From assembly GCA_007570785.1 (NCBI GenBank), contig ML664183.1, forward strand, positions 21,029,208 through 21,093,207: a DNA stretch of 64,000 bases, in the 5' to 3' direction. This document shows, one piece after another, positions 21,117 to 32,737 of this stretch (positions are counted from its first letter, which is position 1; the number at the start of each line of letters is the position of its first letter). A program made the position numbers and the translations under genes. Below the pieces are notes generated by a model. It was not told where the DNA came from. It worked only from the letters and a program-made list of their open reading frames with translations, and did not search any database. The stretch is from Antilocapra americana. Lineage: Eukaryota > Chordata > Mammalia > Artiodactyla > Antilocapridae.

Positions 21117-22341
21117 GGTAAACCATTTAATCTAAGTCTATGCCATGACCAGTAACGCTGTAGAAGCTGAAGTTGAATGGTTCTATGAAGACCTACAAGA
21201 CCTTTTAGAACTAACACCCAAAAAAGATGTCCTTTTCATTATAGGGGACTGGAATGCAAAAGTAGGAAGTCAGGAAACACCTGGAATAACAGGCAAATTT
21301 GCCCTTGGAGTGAATGGGCAGGGAAAAGCTGACAGAGTTTTGCCAAGAGAACACACTGGCCATAGAAAACACGCTTTTCCAACAATGCAAGAGAAGACTC
21401 TACACATGGACATCACCAGATGGCCAAAACTGAAATCAGATTGATTCTATTCTTTGCAGCCAAAGATGGAGAAGCTCTATACAGTCAGCAAAAACAAGAC
21501 CGAGAGCTGACTGTGGCTCAGATCATGAACTCCTTATTGCTAAATTCAGACTTAAATTGAAGAATGTGGGGGAAAACCACTAAACCATTCAAGCATGACC
21601 TAAATTAAATCCCTTGTTTATATAGTGGAAGTGACAAATAGATTTAAGGGACTAGAATTGATAGAGTGCCTGATGAACTATGGAAAGAGGTTTGTGACAT
21701 TGTACAGGAGACAGGGATCAAAACCATCTCTAAGAAAAAGAAGTGCAAAAAAGCAAAATTTCTGTCTGAGGGGGTCTTACAAATAGCTGTGAAAAGAAGA
21801 GAAGCAAAAAGCAAAGGAGAAAAAGAAAGCTATACCAATTTGAATGCAAAGTTCCAAAGAAGAGCAAGGAGAGAGAAGAAAGCCTTTCTCAGCAATCAAT
21901 GCAAAGAAATAGAGGAAAACAATAGAACGAAAAAAACTAGAGATCTCTTCAAGAAAATTAGAGATACCAAGGGAACGTTTCATGCCAAGATGGGCTCAAA
22001 TAAGGACAGAAATGGTATGGACCTGACAGAACCAGAAGATACTAGAAAGAGATGGCAAGAATGCAAAAAAGATCTTCATGACCCAGTTAATCACGATGGT
22101 GTGATCACTCACCTAGAGCCAGACATCCTGGAATGTGAAGTCAAGTGGGCCTTAGGAAGCATCACTATGAACAAAGCTAGTGGAGGTAACAGAATTCCAG
22201 TTGAGCTATTTCAAATCCTAAAAGATGATGCTGTGAAAGTGCTCCATTCAATATGTCAGCAAATTTGGAAAACTCAGCAGTGGCCATAGGACTAGAAAAG
22301 GTCAGTTTTTAATCCCAATCTCAAAGAAAGGGAAATTTTCT
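20041..22341 (-). mobile_element. BovB LINE with 5' inversion and 9-bp TSD
   Basis: Target copies aaattttct at 20041-20049 and 22333-22341 enclose one insertion. The 3' part (20050-21062) is antisense, from the CTGAA-type tail to the RT domain. The 5' part (about 21066-22332) is in the opposite orientation and runs in sense from mid-endonuclease to the start of RT. About 370 bp of RT (including motif A) is missing between the two. The arrangement, with the lowest sense coordinate of the inverted block at the junction and its highest next to the TSD, is what twin priming predicts. Confidence 0.9.
21145..22289 (+). pseudogene. BovB endonuclease/linker/RT-start remnant (inverted block)
   Basis: First open piece (21145-21444) is the C-terminal part of the APE-type endonuclease with the hallmark IIGDWNAKVGSQE, which holds the catalytic D-N pair. 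Second (21666-22289, 207 codons) covers the basic endonuclease-RT linker (KKCKKAKFLSEGVLQIAVKR) and the start of RT (LEPDILECEVKWALGSITMN, IPVELFQILKDDAVKVLHSI). It is the longest open frame in the window, but it is cut off before RT motif A and lies in the inverted part of a dead element. Confidence 0.85.
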
Positions 22342-22679
22342 AGAGAAACAATTTATCAAAAAAAGAAAGGAATTCTAAGTTAAAAAAAAATTGTCACATA
22401 TATACAGTGGGGTATTACTCATCCATAAAAGGCTTAATTTTGCCATTTGCCGAGACATGGATGGACCTACAGACTGTCATACAGAGTGAAGTGAGTCATA
22501 AAGAGAGATATAAATATTGCATATTAATGTACATAAAGTCTGGAAAATGGTACAGATGAACCTATTTGCAAAGCAGAAATAGAGACACAGATACAGAGAA
22601 TGAACATATGGACACCAAGTAAGGAAGAGGGGTGGCGAGAATTGGGGGATTTTGATTGGCACATATATGCTACTATAAA

Positions 22680-22855
22680 CCCAGGTCTCTCACATTGCAG
22701 GTGGATTCTTTAACAGCTGAGCCACAAGAGAAGCCCTAGAATACTGGAGTGGATAGCCTATCCCTTCTCCAGTGGATCTTCCCAACCCAGAAATTGAACT
22801 GGGGTCTCCTGAATTGCAGATGGATTCTTTACCAACTGAGCTATGAGGGATGCCC
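22680..22855 (-). mobile_element. Bov-tA SINE, dimer-like, antisense
   Basis: Two antisense tRNA-like heads in a row: ggtggattctttaacagctg and atggattctttaccaactga, separated by 'aatactggagtggatagcct'. This is the dimer-type arrangement also seen at 48374-48706. Confidence 0.85.

Positions 22856-22856
<1 letters not shown>

Positions 22857-22896
<40 letters not shown>
22857..22896. repeat. (TA)n microsatellite
   Basis: About 19 TA units between the SINE head and the L1 3' UTR, probably expanded from the TA-rich L1 3' UTR target. Confidence 0.97.
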
Positions 22897-22898
<2 letters not shown>

Positions 22899-23053
22899 AC
22901 TAATGAGAACCTACTGTATATAGCACAGGGAACTTGACTCAATGATTTGGGGTGACAATGTGGGGATATATGTATACATGTGGCTGATTCACTTTGCTAT
23001 ATAACAAACTAACAACATTGTAAAGCAACTAGACTCCAATTAAAGAAAATAAA

Positions 23054-24389
23054 CCACCAAATTTATGATATTTTGATAAGACAACTCAGGCTGAGTAATG
23101 CATTACGATTTAGTGTAATTACACTAGTTCTCCAGGAGCAAAGTTCAAATTTCAGTTATTATAGTATATTAACTGTGATAAATTACAGAAAGTGCAGTGT
23201 TTGCTCTTTGGTCTTTAGCCTAAACTCACCATGAAAACAAGAGAAATGCCTCACTATCAGTGACTAATCATGTTATTTCTTTCAAAAATCAGACTGTGAT
23301 TGATCATTGTACATTTATTATTCAGTTCATGCACAGATAGAAAAATGTGCAGTTATGTTGTCTTGTTGTCTTCCACTGATAAACCAAATTAACACTGTTC
23401 AAAAATGAATAATTAAGATAATTAGCTAGAGATGATGAAAGTACACCAAAGACAAAAAAATGATAATGAAGCAGTTTAGAAGTTGAGTAAATAAACACAG
23501 AACTATAGGAGAATCAGTTGACATGGGAATGCTGACACTGCTGCCAATCTAGAGACCCTAGATTTGCAGGAGGAGAAACTTAGTGAAGACAAACTTGTCA
23601 GCATAAATGAAAAATGAGGTTGTGATAAAAGGATGATATTGTACCAGATAAGGGATGCCAGTTAGCAAAATAATAAATAAATAAAAATAAAATAAAGACA
23701 AAAATCAATAACTTTACATGAAATCACAGAGATATTTCATAACACTGGAAGAACAAAAGATAAGTTTACAAAGCTGATCCAAACTCATTTTTGTGGTCTT
23801 GAACTACTACCCCAAATGAAAACTGCCAGAATTAATTTCTATCTATTTACAGTGAAAGACACACTGTTTATTATCAGTAGGAAAATATCACTTAAGACTA
23901 ATAACTCAAAATTAATTTTAAGATTTTTTGATATCTTTTTTCTATCATCTTGCTATAAATATTCATGGAACAGGCATCCCAGCAGGTGGTACAATTACTG
24001 TCAGTAAAATTAATGACTCGGTGTAATTATTTGTAGATTTAAATGTTACTAAAATGTGTTAGTATCTTACCAGTGTTTTTGTTGTAATCATGCTCTAAGA
24101 TACATATTTCATATTAATTTGCCCATTGTTAGATTACAACATAGAACTTTAAAACTGTACAAGAACTTCAAAGGCCACATATGACTAGGTCTTTAAGAAT
24201 CAACAATTTCTTAAACTGTGAATGGCTGCTTGCTTGTGGGAGAAAATGGTGATATTTAAACCTGGGACCATTTTCAGATGCTCAGATGCATTTCAGAGTT
24301 TGAGGAAGTAGCAGAATCTTGATCTGTTTTGTTCACTTGTATATGTACTTAATATATATTTCTGAATGAACAATTTGAAGGAAACTGGG
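23054..24389. other. Unique AT-rich DNA
   Basis: No gene recognised. A-rich stretch at about 23673-23702. No interspersed repeat identified. Confidence 0.5.
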
Positions 24390-24905
24390 ATATGACATAC
24401 TCCATTTATCTCAAAAGACCCTACTTCTAATTTCTCTCTGATCTCATCTCCTAGCAGTATACCTTTCACTGCCTCTACTTTAGTCATCTTTACCTCTTTG
24501 TTCTTCATCAAACACATCAAACACTGTAAAATCTTTGCAATGCTGTTGTTCTCTCTTCTTGGAACAAAGTTTCCTCAAGAAATTAAATTGGTTAATTTCC
24601 CCAGTTCCTCCAATCCAGCACTTAACCATCTCATCCTCAAAGAGGGTTATCTAATAATCCTTACTTAAAGTTCCAGTTTGCCCTATCCCCTCTTAATTCC
24701 TATTGTTCATTCCATTTTGTTTAATCCATAGCATTTATTATCTCTTAGCATAACATATAAGCTCTTTTTATGATCTAGGTTTCTCAATAGAATGCAGACT
24801 CTAAGATGACAGATTATTTCCGTGTTTCTCATTGACATTCCAAGATTACAGAAAAGTATCCCACAAATAGCAAATAGTCAGTAGTATAAATGAAGGAATA
24901 ATGGA
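24390..24905 (+). mobile_element. L2 LINE 3' end (ancient)
   Basis: Diverged. The course 'ctttgcaatgctgttgttct', 'gtttcctcaagaaatt' and a terminal piece near 24790-24900 follow the L2 3' end, including its final repeat (agtataaatgaaggaataat against tgaatgaatg-type ends). Confidence 0.55.
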
Positions 24906-25102
24906 GAATGCCTTTGAGGTAAACTTCTGCATATTAGAATAAGATACATATCATGGCAATGACCATTTTTTTATTATCTCAGTTGCCAGCAGGTCTACAT
25001 TCTTAGATAATGAAAAGAGTCCTAAAACAGCAATGGCTGTTTTTCACTTTCCATATTTGGTTGGTTACTATTCATTTTTAGATTGAAAACATCATTAAGT
25101 AT

Positions 25103-25297
25103 TGGCTTCTCTGTTGGCTCAGATGGTAAAGAATTAGCCAGCAATACAGGAGACCCTGGGTCAGGAAGATGCCCTGGAGCAGGGAAAAGCTATACACTCT
25201 AGTAATTCTGCCTGGAGAATTTCAAGGACAGAGGAGCCTGGCAGACTACAGTTCATGGAGTTGCAAAGAGTCAGACATGACTGAGTGCCTAACACTC
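25103..25297 (+). mobile_element. Bov-tA SINE
   Basis: ggcttctctgttggctcaga head, middle 'ggtcaggaagatgccctgga' and tail 'agtcagacatgactgagtgc'. Confidence 0.92.
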
Positions 25298-25349
25298 TTC
25301 CCCCTCAAGCAATATTTCAATGATTTTTGCTATTTAGGGTACACTTTTA

Positions 25350-25626
25350 AAATAATTTTATTTCTTTTTTACTGTACCGAGTCTTTGTTTCTGCACAAGC
25401 CTTTTTCTCTAGTTGGGGCACAAGAGCTTCTCATTGTGGAGCAGGAGCTCTAGGGCATTCAGACTTCAATAATTGCAGCTCCCAGGTTCTAGAGCGCAGG
25501 CTCAATAATTGTGACACATGAGCTTAGCTGCTCCGCGACATGTGGCATCTTCCTGGATCAGGGATGAAACCCGTGTCTCTTGCATTGGCAGGCAGATTCT
25601 TCACCACTGAGCCACCAGGGAAGCCC
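25350..25626 (-). mobile_element. CHR-type cetartiodactyl SINE, long form, antisense
   Basis: Reads antisense from a T-rich tail through 'cttagctgctccgcgacatg' and 'ggatgaaacccgtgtctctt' to the tRNA-like head 'accactgagccaccagggaa'. Older and better preserved in length than the copies at 12432 and 43684. Confidence 0.8.
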
Positions 25627-25667
25627 AAGGATATATATTCTTAAATCAAATGTCTTTACTTATGATA

Positions 25668-26764
25668 TTTTGTACCCTTCAGTTCACTCAGTCGTGTCCG
25701 ACTCTTTGTGACCCCATGGACTGAAGCACGCCAGCCTCCCTGTCCATCACCAACTCCTGAAGTTTACTCAAACTCATGTCCATTGAGTCAATGATGTCAT
25801 CAACCATCTCACCCTCTGTCATCCCCTTCTTCTCTGCCTTCAATCTTTCCCAGCATGAGAGTCTTTTCAAATGATTCAGTTCTTCCCATCAGGTGGCCAA
25901 AGTATTGGAGCTTCAGCTTCAGCATCAGTCCTTCCAATGAATATTCAGGACTGATTTCCTTTAGGAAGGACTGGTTGGATCACCTTGCAGTCCAAGGGAC
26001 CCTCAAAAGTCTTCTCCAACAAACACCACAGTTCATAAGCAGCAATTCTTTGGTGCTCAGCTTTCTTTATAGTCCAATTCTCACATCCATACATGACTAC
26101 TGGAAAAACCACAGCTTTGACTAGATGGACCTTTGTTGGCAAAATAATGTCTCTGCTTTTTAATATGCTGTCTAGGTTGGTCATAACTTTTCTTCCAAGG
26201 AGCAAGCATCTTTTCACAGCTGCAATCACCATCTGCAGTGATTTTGGAGCCCCTGCAAAATAAATTATCTCACTGTTTCCCCATCCATTTGCCATGAAGT
26301 GATGGGATCAGATACCATCATCTTAGTTTTCTTAATGTTGAGTTTTAAGCCAACTTTTTCTCTCCTCACTTTCATCAAGAGGTTCTTTAGTTCTTCTTCA
26401 CTTTCTGCCATAAGGGTGGTGTCATCTGCATATCTGAGGTTATTGATATTTCTCCCGGCAATGTTGATTCCAGCTTGTGCTTCAACCAGTCCAGTGTTTC
26501 TTATGATGTTTTCTGCATATAAGTTAAATAATCCCGGGGACAGTATACAGCTTTGACATATTCCTTTCCTGATTTGGAACCAGTCTGCTGTTCCATGTCC
26601 AGTTCTAACTGTTGCTTCCTGACCTGCATACAGATTTCTCAGGAGGCAGGTCAGGTGGTCTGGTATTCCTATCTCTTGAAGAATTTTCTACAGTTCGTTG
26701 TGATCCACACAGTCAAAGGTTTTGATGTAGTGAATAAAGCAGAAGTAGATGTTTTTGTACCCTT
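25668..26764 (-). mobile_element. BovB LINE 3' part with 12-bp TSD
   Basis: Perfect target copies ttttgtaccctt at 25668-25679 and 26753-26764. Between them is 1073 bp of antisense BovB, from the 3' tail (cagttcactcagtcgtgtcc) up into RT, truncated just upstream of motif B in sense. Decayed coding pieces include AVVFPVVMYGCENWTIKKAE and WLLEK-type frames. Several stops, so no product. Confidence 0.95.
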
Positions 26765-27374
26765 AACCAAGTATTATCATTTCCTACTTATTAATAAATT
26801 CTGTTAGAATATAGCTGACTTGCACAAATTCACATAAGTAAATTATAGAATCACAGTAGAAATACATTTGTCTGTTTCAAATTTGGGCTGATTACAATGT
26901 CTCAATATCTGTTGGATCTGCTATATTGATCCAAAAATTACCTTCTGCTTAAATTAGGTATTTTAGGTGACTTTGGTAACTTTCTAACTGCCATCATTAT
27001 TAGCTCTGATACACAAAGGATTATTGATAGAGTATAGAGACAAGTATTCAGAGTGAACATTATAAAATTGATTTAAACATTTCTGGTGGCCAAATACCTT
27101 TGGAAAATTGTCTTTCCAAGAAAACTATTTAGATATGTTATAATGATAACAGGGGAAAGTCCCAGAATATTAGATGCTATATGACTCTAATCATATTTCC
27201 CAATCTGTTGCAGATCCATTGAGGATCCTGATTGGATAAACACAGAGAGGGGCACACAAAATTTTAAAATTTACTTTGCTTACCCCAAGGTCTCAGTGTA
27301 AGAATATGATGAGTTTATTTATATGAAAGCACTTTGCACACTGTACAACCATATATTTCCATGTGACTACACAG
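26765..27374. other. Unique non-coding DNA
   Basis: No gene or repeat recognised. Confidence 0.5.
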
Positions 27375-27598
27375 TGTGTGCATGCTAAGTTGCTTCAGTT
27401 GTGTTTGATTCTTTGCAACCCCATGGTCTGTAGCCCACGAGATTTCTCTATCCATAAGATTCTCCAGGCAAAAATACTAGAGTGGGATGCCATTTCCTTT
27501 TCCAGGGGATAGTCCTGATCCAGAGATTGAACTCACTTCTGTTATGTCTCCTGCATTGGCCAGCAGGTCATTTACCACCACAGTCACCTGGGAAGCCC
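27375..27598 (-). mobile_element. Bov-tA SINE, antisense
   Basis: Tail 'gctaagttgcttcagttgtg' to head 'ccacagtcacctgggaagcc', long-head subtype. Confidence 0.92.
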
Positions 27599-27675
27599 CT
27601 ACTATAGTTGGGAAGATAGGTAAGAATTCAAAAAGAATAATATTTATAAATATAAACAGTTGGTATATATTCAAT

Positions 27676-27678
<3 letters not shown>

Positions 27679-27710
<32 letters not shown>
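27679..27710. repeat. (AT)n microsatellite
   Basis: Sixteen AT units, no interruptions. Confidence 0.97.
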
Positions 27711-27713
<3 letters not shown>

Positions 27714-27810
27714 TATACATACATGTTTATAGACTATATTTGTCTGTATTTCAGCCCTCAGAGCCAGCTACTAGGTAGTTGCCTAAATGCTCGGGAGTCC
27801 ATAGGTCTAA

Positions 27811-28078
27811 TGTGGTAGGCAGAATAATGGTCTCCAGATGTCTTCACCTTAATCCCTGGAACCTATGAATATTTTACTTTACATGGAAAAAGGGGGCTTG
27901 TGCCAAGAAATGTGAGAAGCATCTTGAAGTTGGAAAAGCCAAAAACACAAAATACTTTTTGGCTAACACCTGGATGTTAGCCCCCTGAAACCAGTGAGGG
28001 ACAGACCTTACAGAAATTTGTGATGTTCAAATCACTAAATTTATGGTAATTTATCAAAGCAACAATAGATAATTAAAC
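27811..28078 (+). mobile_element. MaLR-type LTR, internally deleted
   Basis: Start (tgtggtaggcagaataatgg) and end (aaatttatggtaatttatca, 'caacaatagataattaaac') match the two ends of an ancient ERVL-MaLR LTR, about 268 bp against an expected 400-450, so the middle has been lost. I cannot name the subfamily with certainty. Confidence 0.65.
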
Positions 28079-28703
28079 TAGGGAATAATTTTTAAATAAA
28101 TTTTAAAAAGCACACAGCATGCTAGATCTGATGTATCAAAACAAAAAATTAAAAAAATGAAATTTAGATTTTTCCTATTAAATATTTGGGAAATTTGAAT
28201 TATTTTTAAAATGCAGTGAAGATAATATTCTACCCAACTATGAAGAAATAAATTGCTTGACAGGTCATCATTCACCTGAAAGTAACATTTTTAACCTACC
28301 ATTATATCCTGATAAAAAGTAAGATCAGTATGTCTCAGTTCCAGCTATGCTCAACAGAACTCAGGCTCATCAGCACCCAATTTAAATTTAAGAGCATATG
28401 CTTCATAGAATGCATGATGACAATTTATGTTCAAATGAGAGATATAACCTGAACATATGCCTACAATAAAGAGAATAAAATCCTCAAGCCAGCATCTTAA
28501 TATTTGTAAATATAGTAGGACATGTATAATATATAATATCATGAATAGAATGCATAGATATTATCTTCTGTTGTTGATAAGATGTAATGATGGATAAATA
28601 TCAAAAGTTATATTTAAGCATTTGTAGTTAAATACACAAAAACATTGAAAAAAGTGTATGCACTTCATTTTACTGATCATGTTTCTTTGAGGATTTATTC
28701 TCA
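28079..28703. other. Unique AT-rich DNA
   Basis: No gene or repeat recognised. Confidence 0.5.
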
Positions 28704-29544
28704 AGGTGGTGGTTGTTATTCAGTTGCTAAGTCATGTTCAACACTTTAGACCCTATAAACTGCAGCATGCTAGATTTCTCTGTCCTTCACTATCTCCCAG
28801 AGTATGCTTAAGTTCTTGCCCATTGAGTTAGTGAAGCCATCCAACCATCTCATCTCTGTCACCCCTTTCTCCTCTTTCCCTCAATCTTTCCCAACCTCAG
28901 GGTCTTTTTCCAATGAGTTGGCTATTTGCATAAGGTGGCCAAAGTAGTGGAGCTTCAGCTTTAGCATCAGGGTTGATTTCCTTTAAGATTGACTGGTTTG
29001 ACAGTCAATTGACAGTCTTTTTGCTGTTCAAGGGACTCTGAGGAGTCTTATCCAGCACTGCAGTTTGAAAGCATCAGTTCTTTGATGCATAGCCTTCTTT
29101 ACGGCCCAGCTCTAACATCAAACATGACTACTGGAAAAGCCATACTTTTGACTATACAGATCTTTGACAGCAAGGTGCTGTCTCTGCTTTTCAATATAGT
29201 GTCTAGGTTTGTCATAGCTTTTCTTCCAAGGAACAAGTATCTTTTAATTTCATGGCTGCAGAGTCACTGCCCACAGTGACCTTAGAGCCCAAGAAAATAA
29301 AATCTGTCACTTTTCCCACTTATGCCCCATCTATTTGCCATGAAGTGATGGAACCAGTCAAAGGCTTTGGTATAGTCAATAAAGCAACAGTAGATGTTTT
29401 TCTGGAACTCTCTTGCTTTTTCAAAGATCCAGCAAATGTTAACAATTTGATCTCTGGTTCCTCTGCCTCTTCTAAATCTAGCTTGAACTTTTGGAAGTTC
29501 ATGGTTCACATACTGTTGAAGTCTGGCTTGGAGAATTTTAAGCA

Positions 29545-29835
29545 TTACTTTGCTAGAGTGTGAGATGAGTGCAACCATGCAGGAGTTGAACATTCTTTGG
29601 CTTTGCTTTCCTTTGGGATTAGAATGAAAACCGACCTTTTCCAGTCCTGTGGCCACTGCTGAGTTTTCCAAATTTGCTGGCATATTGAGTGCAACACTTT
29701 CACAGTGTTATCTTTTAGGATTTGAAATAAATCAACTGGAATTCCATCACTTTCACTAGCTTTGTTCATAGTGATGCTTCCTAAGGCCCACTTGATTTCA
29801 CATTCCAGGATGTCTGGCTCTAGGTGAGTGATCAA
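29545..29835 (-). pseudogene. BovB RT-start remnant
   Basis: Open frame with MITHLEPDILECEIKWALGSITMN, IPVDLFQILKDNTVKVLHSICQQIWKTQQW and DWKRSVFILIPKES, the N-terminal RT region of BovB ORF2. It frameshifts before motif A. The next frame (29282-29683) contains RFRRGRGTRDQIVNICWI and FIDYTKAFDW, that is motif A with its Asp intact. Confidence 0.8.
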
Positions 29836-30399
29836 ACCATCGTGGTTATCTGTGGTCTGGTATTTGTATTTTCCACAAACTATGGAAAATTCTTAAAGAG
29901 ATGGCAATACCAGACCACCTGACCTCCTCCTGAGAGATCTGTATGAAGGTCAAGAAGCAACAGTTAGAACTGGACATTTAACAACAGACTGGTTGCAAAT
30001 TGGGAAAGGAGTATGTCAAGGCTGCATATTGTCACCCTTCTTAGTTAACTTATATGCAGAGGACATCATGTGAAATGCTGGGCTGAATGAAGCACAAGCT
30101 GGAATCAGTATTGCTGGAAGAAATATCAATAATCTCAGATATGCAGATGACACCACTCTTATGACAGCAAAGAAGAACTAAAGTGCCTCTTGATGAAAGT
30201 GAAGGAGGAGAGTTAAAAAGTTGGCTTAAAACTCAACATTCAGAAAACTAAGATCATGACATTATGGCACCTGGTACCATCACTTCATGGCAAATAGATG
30301 GGGAAACCATGGAAACAGTGAGAGACTTTTTTTTTTTCTGGGAGGGGGAGCTTCAAAATCACTGCAGATGATGATTGCCGCCATGAAATTAAAAGATGT

Positions 30400-30735
30400 T
30401 TGCTCCTTGGAAGAAAATCTATGACCAACCTAGACAGCATATTAAAAAGCAGAGACATTCCTTCACCAACAAAGGTCTGTCTAGTTAAAGCTATGGTTTT
30501 TCCAGTAGTCATGTATGGATGTGAGAATTGGACTATAAAGAAAGCTGAGCGCCAAAGAATTGATGCTTTTGAACTGTGGTGTTGGAGAAGACCCTTGAGG
30601 GTCCTTTGGATTGCTAGGAGATCCAACCAGTCCATCCTAAAGGAAATCAACTCTGAATATTCATTGGAAGGACTGATGCTGAAGCTGAAATTCCAATACT
30701 TTGGCCACCTGATACATAGAGACGATTCATTGTAA
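30400..30735 (+). pseudogene. BovB C-terminal domain remnant
   Basis: 111-codon open frame: LLGRKSMTNLDSILKSRDI, AMVFPVVMYGCENWTIKKAE, WCWRRPLRVLWIARRSNQSI and LMLKLKFQYFGHLIHRDD. All lie downstream of RT motif C. Ends in a stop before the terminal block ([11 protein letters not shown]) is reached. Confidence 0.8.
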
Positions 30736-30990
30736 ATGACCGTAATTCTTGGAAAGATTGAAGGTGGCAGGAGAAGGGTACAACAAAGGATGAGATGGTT
30801 TGATGGCATCATCTGATGCGATGGACATGAGTTTGAATAGGTTCTGGGAGTTAGTAATGGACAGGGACCCTGGTGTGCTTCAGTCCATTGGGTTGCAAAG
30901 AGTCAGACATGACTGAGTGACTGGACTGAACTAAACTGATGATCTTTGTTTTTTGAACATTGAGTTTTAAGCCAGCTTTTTCAAGTCAGC

Positions 30991-31805
30991 TTTTTCAAGG
31001 TATGCCAGCTTATTTGTACAGGGGATGATCATATGTGTGATTTTTTTAACCTGTTATAGACAGAAACTGCTGGCAGAGAATACATGCCATGCATTGAGAG
31101 GTAAAGACAAATAGAACTCTAGAAGCCACTATCAAAAAACCTTCACAGAGGACAGAAATCATCTTCAATTTTGAGATGCATGAGAATATGTGTAGTTAGA
31201 GAATACAAGTAATTACAACTCTCTTGTGCAACATTCATATACTGCCTGGAGATGCTTCTTTAGTTGGTGCTGCTATCAGGAAAACCCAAGAAACTGAAGA
31301 AACCTATAAATTTCATTGCACCTCTATGCCACCTTAAACACACAAGCAATGGGTCAGGATCAAGATCATGAGGAGAGACCAGATTCATACCTCAGAGGGG
31401 AAAGTCAGAAAGGACCTCAAAGAGAATCAGCAACTAAGAGCCTAAGATGAGGAGAAAGGATCCAAAATCAAGCAAATAGGGAAGTCAGGTTAGACTTCTT
31501 CCTGCTCAGAAAGTATGAAGTGGGGAATAAAAATAGATTGAGAAAGGATGTTCAAACTCAACGAAAAGTAACATCACAGTCATTTATAAACCAAGAGTAC
31601 AAAAGGATTCTTAAGGAAAGGATGAGAGGAATGGTGAGAAAAGTCTTAAAAAAAAAAAAAGTTCTGTCTTCTGTTGCAGTCTACTAGTCTAAAACTTTTA
31701 ATTCACAATTCTCAGGGGTCATCATACTAAGGTCGAATGGTGGGTAATTACAAATCTATAAAAAACAGTAAATAGACAGAAATGATACCAATCATGTCTT
31801 AGAAA
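30991..31805. other. Unique non-coding DNA
   Basis: No gene or repeat family recognised. Contains an A13 tract at about 31648. Confidence 0.5.
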
Positions 31806-32737
31806 AACTCATCAACTCACTCCTAACTATCTGTCAGAATGGCTATTGTCAAAAAGAACAAACACTGGAGGGGATGTGGAGAAAAGAGAACACTTCTACA
31901 CTGTTGGTGGGAATATAAATTGTTATAGCCACTATGGAGAACAGTTCGGAGGTTCCTTAAAAAAAAGCTAGAGTTACCATGATCCAGCCATCCCATTCTT
32001 GGGCAGTATCTAAAAGAAGCAAATATCCAAAAGATGCAAAAAGACTAATTTGAAAAGATAACATGCACTCCAATATTCACAATAGCATTACTGACAATTG
32101 TTAAGATATGGAAGCAACCTATATTGCCCATCAACAGATGAATGGATAAAGAGGACACAGTCTATATATATATATATATATATAAAATTATGTATTTATA
32201 TATAAATAATTCAATATATATATAAATGTATATAAATTTATATATAAATATGAATTTATAAATATATATATATATATAATACATGCAACAGAGCACCACT
32301 CAGCCATAAGAAGAGTAGAATTTTGCCATTTGCCATGACATGGGTGGACTTGGTATTATACTAAGTGATATAAGTCAGAGTAAGTCAAATACTGTATGAT
32401 ATCACTTGTATGTGGAATCTGAAAAGATGCAACAAACTAGTGAATATATTGAAAAAAAGAAGCAAACTCTCAGAAAAAACTAGGGGTTATCAACTGGGAG
32501 AAGGAAGAGTAGAAGGGGCGATATAAGAGTGAAGGGAGTGACTTACGGTAGGGGATTAAGATGTACAAACTATTAGGTATAAAGTAAGCTACAAGGATAT
32601 ATTGTACAGCACAGAGGATATTGCCAATATTTTATAAACATAAATGGAGTTTAACCTTTAAAAATTGTGACTCATTATATTGTATGCCTATAATGTATAT
32701 AATGTTACATGTCAAATATATGACAAGAAAAGAAAAA
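31806..32737 (+). mobile_element. Older L1 3' end, split by a TA-rich microsatellite
   Basis: Late ORF2 (gtcagaatggctattgtcaa, ggaggggatgtggagaaaag, cagccataagaagagtagaa) into a 3' UTR unlike the younger ruminant L1. Divergence suggests an L1M-age element. Decayed. Confidence 0.8.
32162..32280. repeat. TA-rich imperfect microsatellite
   Basis: About 120 bp of (TA)n with ATTTA and ATAAA variants, expanded inside the L1 at the site corresponding to its usual 'tatatatac' segment. Confidence 0.95.

Larger units (their letters stand above)
22394..23053 (+). mobile_element. L1 3' end, split by a SINE and a TA repeat
   Basis: Plus-strand L1 from the end of ORF2 (ggtattactcatccataaaa) through the 3' UTR (aacctactgtatatagcaca, tggctgattcactttgctat) to 'aattaaagaaaataaa'. 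Interrupted at 22680-22896. Confidence 0.88.
29358..30938 (+). mobile_element. Second 5'-inverted BovB, nested
   Basis: Left block (29358-about 29850) is antisense, sense range from the endonuclease-RT linker end to 'ccaaagcctttgac'. Right block (about 29875-30938) is sense from 'atggaaaattcttaaagaga' to the 3' tail (ggactgaactaaactga). The two blocks are neighbours in BovB with only about 18 bp lost. At the junction is a palindromic filler: gtggtctggtatt (29851-29863) pairs perfectly with aataccagaccac (29906-29918), and attttcca with tggaaaat inside. Left arm (28704-29357) and right arm (30285-30938) of the whole region form a diverged inverted repeat of about 650 bp. Confidence 0.8.
28704..30990 (-). 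mobile_element. Older antisense BovB (two pieces) interrupted by a younger BovB
   Basis: Left piece 28704-29357 runs from a 3' tail of an older subtype (gttattcagttgctaagtca) to 'gccatgaagtgatggaacca'. The sequence that should follow (sense-reverse of 'gatcttcgttttctgaatg') reappears at about 30939-30990. Everything between (29358-30938) is therefore a later insertion. The short right piece contains a 17-bp local duplication (about 30970-31000, agtcagctttttcaa). Confidence 0.75.
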
